The notes under the pieces are model-generated. The model was not told the origin of the DNA, made no database searches, and saw nothing but the letters and a program-made list of their open reading frames with translations. From Eublepharis macularius (taxonomy: Eukaryota; Chordata; Lepidosauria; Squamata; Eublepharidae), in contig NC_072795.1 in assembly GCF_028583425.1 (NCBI RefSeq), forward strand, positions 10,129,001 through 10,193,000: a stretch of 64,000 nt of DNA. Direction: 5' to 3'. The translations under genes were made by a program, and so were the position numbers. Positions 55,151-64,000 of this stretch are shown in pieces (the first letter of the stretch is position 1; each line of letters opens with the position of its first letter).

Positions 55151-56297
55151 TGTCCGGGGTCTGAGACCCAGCCCCCAGACTTGACAAGAGGGAACATCAG
55201 GGGACAAAAGGGTGGCAGCAACTCCACCCCCCAAGCCGGCAACCAGGGCCAGAACCTACCTACTCCAAGGGGAAGGGGCAAAAGGGCCAGGACCTCAGAG
55301 GGGTGGAGGGGGCAAGGAGAGACCAGCCAGCCCCACCTCCCAGGGGGAGGAGAGGGGGCTAAGCAGGCCGGAGGGAAAGGGCCACAGCAGGGGGAAGGTG
55401 GTTCCAGCAGCAGCAGCAGCAGCAGCCCAAGCAGAGCCCAAGCAGAGAGGACGCAGCCGCTGCAGCCCAGAGCCACACCATGGCTAGAAGACAGCAGCCT
55501 GGCTCAGGAGTTGCTAGAAGCCAAGCCTCTCCAGGGGGGGCTGCCACAGGCATTCTGGGGGAGGAGATGGGTAGCCCCGTCCAACATTGCTGAGCAGGCA
55601 GCGCAGAAGCTGGCTAAGGCAGCTCCTCGTGACCAGGGCCAGGCAAACTCAGTAGCTCAGAGGCTGGCAGGGGCAGCTCCTCGTGAGCAAGGCCAGGCAA
55701 GCCCAATAGCACAGAGGCTGGCTGGAGCAGCTCCTCGTGAGCAAGGCCAGGCAAGCTCAATAGCACAGAGGCTGGCTGGGGCAGCTCCTCATGAGGAAGG
55801 CCAAGGAGCCCTCAGCTGGGGATGGCTCGCACTCAACCCCACCCTGCCAGCAAGGCAAAAGAGCCCAGGAGGGATTAGTGGCTGGAGGGAAACATCTGGA
55901 GGAATGCCTAGCTGGGCCCAGTCAGGAGAGGGAACAAGCCTGGAAGGAGGGCGGGGTGGAGAAAGGAAGTCCTATAAAAGCTGGCTGGGAAGAGCCCTGA
56001 GGTGGTGGGTTTGAGTAGGAGTGATGGAGTAGAGTTGGAGTGGAGAGAAGCCAAGGAAAAGGCAAGAAGGAGAGTGGAGGCTTGAAGGAGAGTCTTGGAA
56101 GGAAGAGATGGTGGAAGATGCAGGGGGTAAGCAGGCCAGGTTGAGCAGGCCAGTGAGTGGATTGAGAGGGAGTCAAGGTGAGGTATACTGCCCCTCCTTC
56201 CACAGAGCAGGGTCCTGCAGAATCCCTGCCCACCCTGTGATGTCAGGAGCAGACCGCCCAGTGCCACGCCCAGCGGCAGCGGTGGCAAGCCCTGACA
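55151..56297 (+). mobile_element. Solo LTR (endogenous retrovirus-like), 1,147 bp
   Basis: It starts TGTCCGGGG and ends CCCTGACA with a 5-bp target duplication, the pattern of LTR retroelements. A TATA box (TATAAAAG) lies at 55973-55980, about 325 bp before the end. It contains a 54-bp in-frame tandem repeat. No internal viral genes are present, so recombination between two LTRs probably removed the body. The long + strand open frame through it (to about 56014) has no recognised domain. Confidence 0.85.
55600..55800 (+). repeat. 54-bp tandem repeat in the LTR (about 3.5 copies)
   Basis: Units contain GGCAGCTCCTCGTGAGCAAG and GGCCAGGCAAGC..AATAGC. Because 54 is a multiple of three, an open frame persists through the array. 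Confidence 0.85.
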
Positions 56298-57006
56298 GTT
56301 ATTTTGTATTTTTTTCTGAAAAAGTAGAAGGCCATCAACAATCCTGCTCCTAGCAAGGCACCCACAACAATTCTGGTAACTGCTGACTCTCCTAGGCCAC
56401 ATGATTTGCAGGATGTATTGCTTGGATGCTCCATACCTCGGTTATCATCTATTCTCAGTTTTGGTTCCCAGAAGTAATTTACATTTGGAAGCATTTCAAG
56501 CCACCCTTGCTTTCCATAATAGTTCCCAATAACTTGCTGTGTCCCATTTTCTGGATCAGTCATTGCAATTATAGAGAAATCCCTATATCTGTCTCCATTG
56601 GCATCTATGGATACTGGCCCTGCAATGCCTTTGTATGTTCTGTTCCATGTCTGATGGACAATCTTTTCTCCATCTTTCTTAGTGAAGCCATTCTTCAGAA
56701 CTTCTCATAAAGCCAGAATGTAGAGGCTTTCCTTGTTTCTGGATTCCTTGTTTCTGAGCAGATCTTTTTACCTCCATGGAAAATGTCTCAAACTCTGGTT
56801 TCATTGTCCTCAGTAGTGTGACTGTCTGGAGGGATGAGTATGCTCGCTTTGCCTCAAGGTCATATTTGTCTCCTCTCTTCCATGAACCTTTTCCATATGA
56901 TGAACTAAGAGTTCAATGCTGAATAAAGGATAGTCTCCGTTGGTCATTCTTTGCCGATGTGCAGGCAACATGATGTTCCTTACTGAGTCACTATCACTGA
57001 AGAAAA

Positions 57007-57823
57007 AAATGCATCTTGGTTAATCAATGCTATCAATCTGTATCCCTCGGGCTGAGGGATATTTATTTCTTTTTGGTATAGTCACTATTGTTGCTTCCTA
57101 CCAGGATTTGGGTAATGTGCCATTCTTTAGTATGTTGTTAGAGATCACAGTCAATGGCCCAGCTAAACTATTAGTTAAAGACTTATAAAATTCCGCAGGG
57201 AATCTGTCAGGATCTGGTGCCTTATTATATTTTAGGGTTTTAATTACTTCCTGTATTTCATTAATTGAGATGGATTTTTCCAAAATCTCCCTATGATCTG
57301 AGGAAAGTTGTTTCAAAACTTTATTTGAATCTAAATAGTCTACAATGTTTTTCTGATCTGGCTCTCTGGTTGAATGAAAGGATTTGTAATAAGATGTGAG
57401 AATGTGAACAATGTCTCCAGATTTTGTATGTAGCCCTCGTTTTGAGTCTCTAATGTAAGTAATAAAATTTGCCTATCTTCTCTCTTTAACTTTCTAAGAT
57501 AGAATTCTGAGTGATTTTGGAGATTTACTCCAGAATTTTTGTTTTAAATATATTAAATTTCTCTGTATTTGAGATGTTTCTAATTCCCCTTTATGTCAGG
57601 CAAGGAGTTTTTTGTAGATTTGTTTACCCCCCCCCTTTGCTTATGTTCTTTCTCTAAATATTCTATGTCAGCTAGGAATTTATTTCTAGCTAGCTGTCTT
57701 TCCTTTTTTAAATGCATTGCCAAATTGATTAGTTTACCTTGAAGGACTGCCTTCATTGCATCTCAAACCACTGGTAATGACATCTCCTTATCTAAGTTTT
57801 CCTTTAAAAAGTTTAGAATCTCA
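57007..57823 (-). pseudogene. L1-B ORF2: linker and start of RT
   Basis: 57098-57316 contains ISINEIQEVIKTLKYNKAPD then PDRFPAEFYKSL, the L1 pre-palm signature, then ATIVTIPK and YRLIALINQD, ending at the retrocopy junction near 57007. The linker upstream (57320-57820) has multiple stops. Confidence 0.85.
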
Positions 57824-58349
57824 GAGCCAAGCTACAAGTGACTTTTTTCACGTGTAGAACACTTGATTGTTTTCACAAGTTTTTCTGGGAACTGAAGTCC
57901 CAGTGTCCTTCCCCTCTCTGTTACAATTGCTGCCTGAAGAGCCAGAGAAAGCTGGCTCCCGGGGAGCTGCTCTGGAGAAAGCCGCCGTGTCAGTGAAGCT
58001 CCAGCCGCAGCGACAGCAGAAGAATTTGCTGCTGCTCTAATATGCCCTCATTCCAGTTTTTCTCCAGGAGCTCAGGAGCAAGGAAAGGGCAACTTTCTCC
58101 AGAGCAGCTCCCCGGGAGCAGGATGCCCAGGGAGAAAGTAGCAGCTGCTCACCCCCAAACAATCATTGAGAGCAGGCTTGTGGCTGGAGGAATGATTTGC
58201 AAAAGCTGCTGCTGCAGCCAGCTTTCTCTGGCTCTTCAGGCAGCGATTCTAACAGAGAGGGGAAGCACACTGGGACTTCAGTTCCCAGAAACATTTGCAA
58301 AAACGATCCAGCGTTCTACACGTGAAAAAAGTCACTTGTAGCTTGGCTC
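57824..58349. mobile_element. Palindromic MITE with GAGCCAAGCTACAAGTGA termini, copy 3
   Basis: 526 bp of two long inverted arms (for example CACGTGTAGAAC versus GTTCTACACGTG, GAAGAGCCAGAGAAAGCTGG versus CCAGCTTTCTCTGGCTCTTC) around a short centre. Flanked by TCA on both sides (57821-57823, 58350-58352). It splits the L1-B linker. Confidence 0.85.
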
Positions 58350-59290
58350 TCAGTGTTAATTTGCTCCTTTAGTACTTTGTTCAGTAAAATACATGTATTC
58401 AATGACCAAGTGCGATCTTTATTTGGTAAGCCAGAGAATGCTATATAGCATTCAATACAGGTATGATCTGTTCAGAGTTTCTGCCCAATTTCTATTTTTG
58501 TAATTTTGTCAGCTAATGAAGTAGACATTAGGAGATAATCTATTCTGGTGTAAGTATTATATTTTGCCAAGAAGTAAGTGTAATCTTTAACCCCCTTGTT
58601 ATGAAGCCTCCACACATCACACAAGTAATATTTTTCCAAAAGAGGAGGAAGTGCAGTAATTGTCGATTTACGTTTCAGAGATTTTTTTTGTGAAATGGGA
58701 TTTGTCCATTTGCAGGTCAGAGACATAGTTCAGATTCCCTCCTAGAATAAGATCTCCATCTGCAATATTTTGTAGAATGTTTAGTGTTTCCTCCAAGAAA
58801 GGAATCTGTTTGTCATTTGGAGCATAGATTGTGGCTAAGGTAACTGGATGATTTTCCAGGGAGACTTTCACAAATAAATAGTGAGCTCTAGGATCTTCTT
58901 TGGTCTCTTTCAACGTAAAGGGAGCTTCACTTGCCACTAAAATGGCCACTTCCCTTGCCTTTGAGGAACCAGAAGCTGAATTTTGTTGGGATAAATATTT
59001 TTTTCTGTAAAATTTTCCCTTGCTTCATCTTGATATGAGTCTCTTGCAAGAATACTATTTCTGGCTTCATTTTCACAAAGTGTGTTGAGATTCTCTTTAG
59101 CTTTATTTTATTATTGAGATCTCTAACATTTACAGAAATACTTTCAATCATTGCCGGCAATTCCTTAGTCTAGATTGAATGCTACTATCTAATATTTCTA
59201 GTCAAGCAGTAATTATTAGTGGGTGCTTTGTCTTGTTTGGTAAAGATACAGTTAAGGTTCTGCTTATGAACTTTCATTAAAACAGAGCTA
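58350..59290 (-). pseudogene. L1-B ORF2: endonuclease domain and upstream sequence
   Basis: Fragments spell VNVRDLNNKIKLKRI, VFLQETHIKMKQG (catalytic Glu), ILGGNLNYVSD (the GDFN motif changed to GNLN) and DYTYFLAKYNTYTRIDYLL. Frameshifts separate them. About 125 bp before the ORF2 start are also likely L1. Confidence 0.85.
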
Positions 59291-60207
59291 AAGATAATTC
59301 GGCCCTCTCGGCACGCAGTACAAGCTGCTTGGGCCGGGGGCCGCCTTTGCCGGCCCGGAGAATAGCTGGCAGCCCACCTTTTCTTCATCCGGGCATCTGG
59401 GGGCGGAGCCAGGTCGGCGTTCCTGGCTCTGCTCTCCCTGCCCTCTCAGTTGTCGTTCTGAGCTCGGGCCGGGAGGAGGCTGTTTTAGCCTCTTGGGAGA
59501 GCTTCAGAGCGACGGCGGACGACGGCTGAGGCAGTCCTTGGGCCAGCGGCGGAGACTACAGGATCGGGCTTTCCTAGCCGGTGCTGGTAGCGCGGTTGCG
59601 ACGCGGAGACGGGCAGCAGCGCAACTTGCCAGCAGGCTTGAAGGGGCGTGCGGTGGCGTGTCTTCTTGGCAGCCGCCCCCCCCTTTCCCCCCCTTTTTTC
59701 CTATTGGGTGTGGGCGGTTGGTGGGCTACGGGGCTTGGGGTTTTTTCGGAGGTTTCTCTGGAGGGCTAAATACGATTGTGCTTCGCAACCCTCCATCTTC
59801 CTTCGCCCATCCCCCCCTTCCATCCACCCCCGCTTCTCGACCTGGTTAAGGCAGCAGGGGCTGGGGGGTGCTAGGCCCGGTTGTTAATCCGGCGCGGTGG
59901 CCATTTTGTATCGGTGGCCATTTTATATTTGACTGTGGGGCATTCTTGTTGGGCAGGCTTATTCCCGAGTGGGGGAGGAATTTGATCCCTCCCCCCCTAT
60001 TGCTGATAGTTTTGGAGTTTGGTGGGATACTGGTTAAGTGGCTGGACTGTAAATCCACACACTGCTGGTGCATATCCCACTCCTGTTGTGGGCTGGGTAG
60101 TTGGCCTTGGGTCAGTCACTCCTTTCCAGGGTTGGATTAGGGTGAGCTCATCAAGTCCTTAATATTTAAACTGTTTTACGGTCCAGGTCCCGCTGCACTT
60201 TGAAGCC
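59291..60207 (+). promoter_or_regulatory. DIRS element 5' region
   Basis: CpG-rich leader of about 0.9 kb with poly-C and poly-T runs near 59670-59700 and a repeated GGTGGCCATTTT (59897-59923). At 60030-60150 there is a faint SINE-like tRNA head (GGTTAAGTGGCTGG, CCTTGGGTCAGTCAC). No ORF with a domain. Confidence 0.45.
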
Positions 60208-61692
60208 ATGCCAGGAAAAGGCAAAGGGACATCTAAAGGAAAGCAGCCTGCTAAGCGGCCTCTAGCCAAACGGCCTGCTCCTGCTCTCTCTTCCTCTGAA
60301 GATGAGGCTGACGCAACTAGTAGACAAGAAATATTAGATCGACTGTCTGCCCTTGAGCAAGCCAGGGGCGGATCAATTGCAGTCCCTTCCAGGGGAAAAA
60401 GGGCCAGGGTGACTAGTTCAATGTCCACTGCCACTTTTCAGCGTGAAATACTTAAACGGCTTTCTGCTCTTGAAGGGACGTGCGGTCAGACGAGTGGGGA
60501 GCAGAGCACTGCGGCTGCTGTGGTGGAATCAGGGAATGCTGAGCCTGCGAACCTGGAGGAGCAATCCTGGGCAGCGGACCCTGGGCAGGTGGCAGTAGCC
60601 GTGCAGCCAATGGATACAGAGGGTAAGGCGGTTGGTTCAACTCAGGCCTGCACGTGGCCGTGGGGTCAGGTTTCTGCCTCCACCCTTGCAGTTACACCTC
60701 AGGCTTCACTCCCTACAGCAGGTGCTACTCCAGTTCATCAGAACCCTACTGGGTGGCATCAGTATATGTTTCCCCCTTGGTCTGGGCAGGTTGGGGACAG
60801 TGTTGCTTTTCCCAGCACTTCTACACCATCAGTAATCTCACCATGGGGTGGTAGGGAGGCACAACCCTCTACTAGCCAACCTTCTCCTTGGGGTTATTGC
60901 CCTTGGATCTGGCCCAATCCTGGTATGGCTACATACGGTAACGTTCCTTTTGGGGCATTGCCATTTGGCGACACAGCCATGCCCCTTGGCGACCATTTGA
61001 CCCCTGCCACTAGGGATAAGATATTACGAGGAGAATATGTGGATGTCTTCAATCTCCTGTTTAGGGAGATTGAGAAGAAGGAGAAGGAGGACTTGGAGGA
61101 TAGGGATAAGGAGCAGCTGAAACGAAGAAAGATTGACCGCAATTGGCAGAATTGGCTGCCAGACATGTTAATTTATGCAGGGGTCATTGCCAGGGTGCAA
61201 CCTTGGAGGGCTGCCCCTTTATTTCAATATATTGACATAATATATAGGGGTTATTCAGACTTCGTTGGTGGAGCTTGGCTCCAATATGACGAAGAATTTC
61301 AGATGAGAGCTGCTCTTAACCCTGCCATGCAATGGGATAGGATTCACCAACAGTTATGGCTACAGGTCATGTCTCCTGCCAAGCCGAACACTGGTGACCG
61401 CACTGACAGTGGTCATTTGGTCCACAAGAATCAAAGTACACCAGGTACCCGCAGCTCTGCGGGTCAGCCGGTTCAACCCCGGCTGCTGTGCTGGGACTTC
61501 AGCTCACAGGGAGTCTGTTCCCGGAAATCATGTAATTTCAAGCACCAGTGCCCCATTTGCGGTGGCCCCCACCCATTCACCAACTGCCCCCGGCAGTCCA
61601 GGCGGGGGGACAGAAGAGGTGGTGGAGGGGGCGGGAGCTTCCAACCTTCGGTTGGAAAAGGGTCCCAGCCCAATAAACCTGAAGGTTCTTAA
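60208..61692 (+). CDS. DIRS gag-like protein
   Basis: 494 codons from an ATG in good context (GAAGCCATGCC). The N terminus is basic (GKGKGTSKGKQPAKRP) and carries two related helices, RQEILDRLSALE (about 40-51) and QREILKRLSALE (about 78-89). A middle segment rich in P, W and S is followed by a conserved domain at about 265-390 (REIEKKEKEDLEDRDKEQLKRRKIDRNW as two overlapping pieces). It ends with a Cys/His knuckle, CSRKSCNFKH..CPICGGPHPFTNC, typical of DIRS/Ngaro gag. Probably packages the element RNA. The next ORF overlaps its 3' end in another frame. Confidence 0.85.
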   Translation: MPGKGKGTSKGKQPAKRPLAKRPAPALSSSEDEADATSRQEILDRLSALEQARGGSIAVPSRGKRARVTSSMSTATFQREILKRLSALEGTCGQTSGEQSTAAAVVESGNAEPANLEEQSWAADPGQVAVAVQPMDTEGKAVGSTQACTWPWGQVSASTLAVTPQASLPTAGATPVHQNPTGWHQYMFPPWSGQVGDSVAFPSTSTPSVISPWGGREAQPSTSQPSPWGYCPWIWPNPGMATYGNVPFGALPFGDTAMPLGDHLTPATRDKILRGEYVDVFNLLFREIEKKEKEDLEDRDKEQLKRRKIDRNWQNWLPDMLIYAGVIARVQPWRAAPLFQYIDIIYRGYSDFVGGAWLQYDEEFQMRAALNPAMQWDRIHQQLWLQVMSPAKPNTGDRTDSGHLVHKNQSTPGTRSSAGQPVQPRLLCWDFSSQGVCSRKSCNFKHQCPICGGPHPFTNCPRQSRRGDRRGGGGGGSFQPSVGKGSQPNKPEGS

Positions 61693-63247
61693 GCGGTTGT
61701 TGTCTGGTTATCCCAAGGTTAGAGATGCTTGTTTTTTGTTAGATGGTTTCACATTTGGTTTTAGGATCCCCTTTCAGGGCCCGCGGGCCCCCTTCATGTC
61801 CGCCAATTTGCATTCTGTTGTGGGCTTGGAGGAGGTGGTCCGTAATAAGATAGGTAAGGAATGTTTAGAGGGGCGAGTTTTGGGCCCTTTTCCTTCCCCC
61901 CCTGTTCCATGTTTACGCGTGTCCCCATTGGGTGTGGTCCCAAAGAAGACCGCTGGGGAATATAGACTCATCCACCATCTGTCCCATCCCAAGGGCGGAT
62001 CAGTGAATGACGCTATTCCTGAGCATTTGTGCTCCGTCAGATATACGTCCTTTGATCAGGCTGTTAAAGTGGTGAGGAGATGTGGTATTGGAGCAGAGAT
62101 GGCGAAATGCGACATAAAGTCGGCATTTCGCCTTCTTCCAGTACATCCAGATGACTTCGAGCTGCTGGGTTTCTCATTTGAAGGCCAGTATTACATGGAT
62201 AGGGCATTGCCCATGGGCTGCTCTATTTCGTGTGTGGCCTTTGAGCGTTTCAGCTCATTTCTTGAATGGGCCTTGAGGTCACGGCTGCATTGCCATGACA
62301 CGGCCCATTATTTAGATGATTTCCTTTTCGTGGCGCCCCCTGTTGGCGGAAAATGTGCTCGCATTCTGCGTGGGTTTATCAGTCTGGCGGAGGAATTGGG
62401 TGTCCCCCTCGCTCATGAAAAGACTGAGGGCCCTTCCCCAATTCTTACCTTCTTAGGTATTGAATTGGACACATTGCAGCAGACTTCTCAGTTGCCAGTT
62501 GCGAAGCTGGACGAGCTTAGAGCTCGCCTTTCAGCCTTTCAGAGGAAACGTAAGGTCATGTTAGTGGAACTACAGCAGCTGGTTGGGCATTTGAATTTCG
62601 CATGTAGGGTGGTTGCTCCAGGGAGAGCCTTTTTGAGGCATCTTTGTGATGCGATGGGGGGCCTTCGGTCACCCCACCATCGATTGAAGCTCACTTAGGG
62701 CATGAAAGCAGACCTAGCGGTTTGGGAACAGTTTTTGGAAGGGTATAATGGGGTTTCCTTTTGGAGGGAGGACCTCCTGCTACGCGCAGAGTTGCAAGTG
62801 TCTTCAGATGCTTCAGGGACCATAGGTTTTGGGGTTTATTTCCGGGGGCATTGGTGTGCTGAACGGTGGCCAGCCCTTTGGGTTAGTAAGGGGCTTACTA
62901 AGGACCTAACTTTTTTGGAGTTGTTTCCCATCGTTGTGGCAGTTTGTTTATGGGGAGCTGAACTTGCTGATCACAATGTCCACTTTTGGTGCGACAATCA
63001 GGCGGTGGTGCACATCCTTAGTTCGCTTTCTTCCAGATCCACCAGGGTTATGAGGCTGGTTCTTGCCCTGACCCTACATTGTCTTCGGCTAAATATAACT
63101 TTTAAGGCTAAGCATGTCCCTGGGGTGGATAACAGCGTGGCGGATGCTCTGTCTCGCTTCCAGATGCCCCGGTTCCGCCAGCTCGCCCCCGGAGCCGACG
63201 ATTTGCCGGCAGTGATTCCCCTGAACCTGTGGAACCTTGGAAGCTAG
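61394..63247 (+). pseudogene. DIRS reverse transcriptase-RNase H, one in-frame stop
   Basis: The RT frame is open from upstream of 61394 and overlaps gag by about 300 bp in a different frame; recognisable RT starts near 61700. It has GEYRLIHHLSHP, AKCDIKSAFRLLPVHP (first Asp), LPMGCSISCVAFE, and HYLDDFLF (catalytic DD). A TAG at 62696-62698 precedes GMKADLAVWEQF, and the same frame runs into RNase H: SSDASGTIGFG, LELFPIV, WCDNQAVVHIL, VADALSRF, keeping the D-E-D-D set. So one nonsense change, or a natural readthrough point, splits RT from RNase H. Synthesises element cDNA. Confidence 0.88.
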
Positions 63248-64000
63248 AAGCTGAAAGGGCCATAAAATTAGCTATTGCTCCGAGCACTCAGCGGTCATAT
63301 GATCGGGCTGTACGGCAGTTTGATGACTTTAGGAAGGGTAATGGTCTGCAGCAGGTATGGCCTATCCCGGTGGACCACCTTATGCACTTTTGTGTAGTGC
63401 AGAAGGGTAAGGGACTGGCGGTCAAGTCCATCCGTGGGCAACTGGCAGCATTAGCTTTCACCAGCAGGGCCAAAGGCCTGGGTGACTACACTTGCGATTT
63501 CAGGGTAAGGAAAATGTTAGAGGGATGGAACAGGGAAGGCGGATCTCGGCGGGATGACAGACAGCCTATTTCCCCGTCGGTCCTTAGAGGCTTGGGAGCC
63601 ATTTGGGCCAGGGTATGCCATTCAGATTATGAAGCGTTGTTGTTTCATGCGGCTGCCCTTACGGCCTTTTTTGGGGCGTTAAGAATCAGTGAGCTGGTGG
63701 TTCAGTCCCTATCGGATAAGTCTGAGCGGGCTCTGAGGGCTCGGGACCTTTCTTTTGAGGGGGATATTGTGTCCCTTTCAATACGTAGGTCCAAAACTGA
63801 CCAGCTCGGGAAGGGGACAATGATCAAGTTTGGCCCTTGTGCAGAACCTGGATTATGTCCGGTTCAGGCTTTACGGCAGTATGTGGACAGACGGGGGGAG
63901 GATGCTAGTCCCCTGTTCCGGCACAGTGATGGGTCTCCTCTGTCAAAATACCAATTTTGGGCGGTCACGGGCAAGGCTCTGGCTGAATTAGGGTTGGCTG
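63133..64000 (+). CDS. DIRS tyrosine recombinase, 3' end outside window
   Basis: A frame different from RNase H is open from 63133 to the window edge and overlaps the RNase H end by about 115 bp. From APSTQRSYDRAVRQFDDF (about 63271) it has the SAM-like core-binding domain, then the catalytic domain with LTAFFGALRISELV, in which the Arg is the first of the catalytic set, then SIRRSKTDQLGKG and LCPVQALRQYV. The HxxR and Tyr lie past 64000. Integrates the circular cDNA. No ATG is obvious near the overlap, so frameshifting or splicing may be used. Confidence 0.87.

Larger units (their letters stand above)
54063..57006 (-). pseudogene. NPR3: Processed retrocopy of natriuretic peptide receptor C (NPR3), split by an LTR
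   Basis: NPR3 is a single-pass clearance receptor for natriuretic peptides with a short cytoplasmic tail. On the - strand, 57006-56303 translates with shifts into its extracellular C-terminal part ([66 protein letters not shown]), the membrane segment ([20 protein letters not shown]) and FFRKKYKIT. After the LTR, 55145-55052 gives the tail: EEYNIGKH, then [13 protein letters not shown] and a stop. Sequence from several exons of the parent gene is contiguous with no introns, so this is a retrocopy. Frameshifts occur in the 56690-56900 part. About 1 kb of likely 3' UTR follows. It is 5'-truncated and sits in L1-B in the same orientation. The identification rests on remembered NPR3 sequence. Confidence 0.88.
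50560..59290 (-). mobile_element. Second L1, dead, broken by nested insertions
   Basis: L1 ORF2 pieces lie in consistent - strand order: endonuclease 58351-59165, linker and RT start 57007-57823, RT middle 53200-53515, RT end and C terminus 50637-52505. They are separated by a MITE (57824-58349), the NPR3 retrocopy region (53516-57006) and a repeat insertion (52506-53199). Protein order joins across the gaps (LINQDA then VIVQRLKK; EAPTAKV then NGLMSNSF), so this was one element. ORF1 is not seen; the left of the element meets DIRS sequence near 59290. Confidence 0.85.
59291..64000 (+). mobile_element. DIRS-type (tyrosine recombinase) retrotransposon, right part off window
   Basis: The order gag-like, RT, RNase H, tyrosine recombinase defines the DIRS/Ngaro group. 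These integrate by recombination rather than integrase and leave no target duplication. The left end is placed where AT-rich L1 sequence changes to CpG-rich sequence near 59291. The terminal repeats cannot be checked because the right end is missing. Fairly recent: long open frames with one nonsense codon. Confidence 0.88.

Noticed and set aside
55094..56014. 306-codon + strand ORF with AQRLAGAAPREQGQ repeats
   Set aside because: It starts outside the LTR at a non-ATG codon and stays open because the 54-bp repeat is a multiple of three. The segment is a solo LTR with target duplication, so a gene is unlikely.
57007..57060. Idea that L1-B and the NPR3 retrocopy form one template-switch chimera
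   Set aside because: The L1 protein continues on the far side of the retrocopy (VIVQRLKK at 53515 onward), which fits insertion into an existing L1 better than a chimera.

Overview
This is vertebrate nuclear DNA, almost certainly from a squamate reptile (lizard or snake lineage). It has split genes with GT/AG introns, AATAAA poly(A) signals, tRNA-derived SINEs of the Sauria/Squamata type, L1, CR1/L2-like and Penelope-like retroelements, hAT transposons, a DIRS-type retrotransposon and solo LTRs. I see no bacterial operon, CRISPR array, rRNA or stand-alone tRNA gene.

The one host gene is a cytochrome P450 of family 2 on the + strand. Its exons 4 to 9 lie at 312-472, 23195-23371, 25764-25905, 31659-31846, 33219-33360 and 34556-34746. 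The internal exon lengths (161, 177, 142, 188 and 142 bp) are the classic CYP2 pattern. Frames join cleanly and the I-helix, ExxR and heme-cysteine motifs are present, so the gene looks functional. Exons 1 to 3 lie left of the window.

Intron 4 (22.7 kb) holds a nested insertion. A full-length L1 (677-20250, about 6.2 kb without its own insertion, 17-bp target duplication) carries only two in-frame nonsense codons. Its ORF2 is split near the C terminus by a 13,387-bp hAT transposon (5955-19341) with an exact 8-bp target duplication. The hAT carries one uninterrupted 919-codon BED/hAT transposase ORF on the - strand, CCGAAA/TTTCGG-rich ends, several tandem arrays (about 175, 295 and 67 bp units), a duplicated segment holding poly(A) signals, and probably a SINE. 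It is several times longer than a usual hAT and is the most unusual object in the window. Introns 5 to 8 hold SINEs, Penelope-like tails, a non-autonomous hAT, fold-back sequences and a near-perfect 86-bp hairpin.

From 35 to 50 kb there is no recognisable host gene. The stretch contains decayed LINEs, two Penelope-like copies with a GIY-YIG endonuclease domain, a SINE, a palindromic MITE and hAT debris. From about 50.5 to 59.3 kb a second, dead L1 lies on the - strand, broken by at least three insertions. The most notable is an intronless retrocopy of the natriuretic peptide receptor C gene (NPR3), itself split by a 1,147-bp solo LTR with a 5-bp target duplication. The others are a palindromic MITE and a Penelope-like or similar repeat.

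From about 59.3 kb to the right edge is a DIRS-type tyrosine-recombinase retrotransposon on the + strand: a gag-like ORF, then reverse transcriptase and RNase H separated by one in-frame stop, then a tyrosine recombinase running off the window. The region is a layered record in which insertion order can be read from who interrupts whom.
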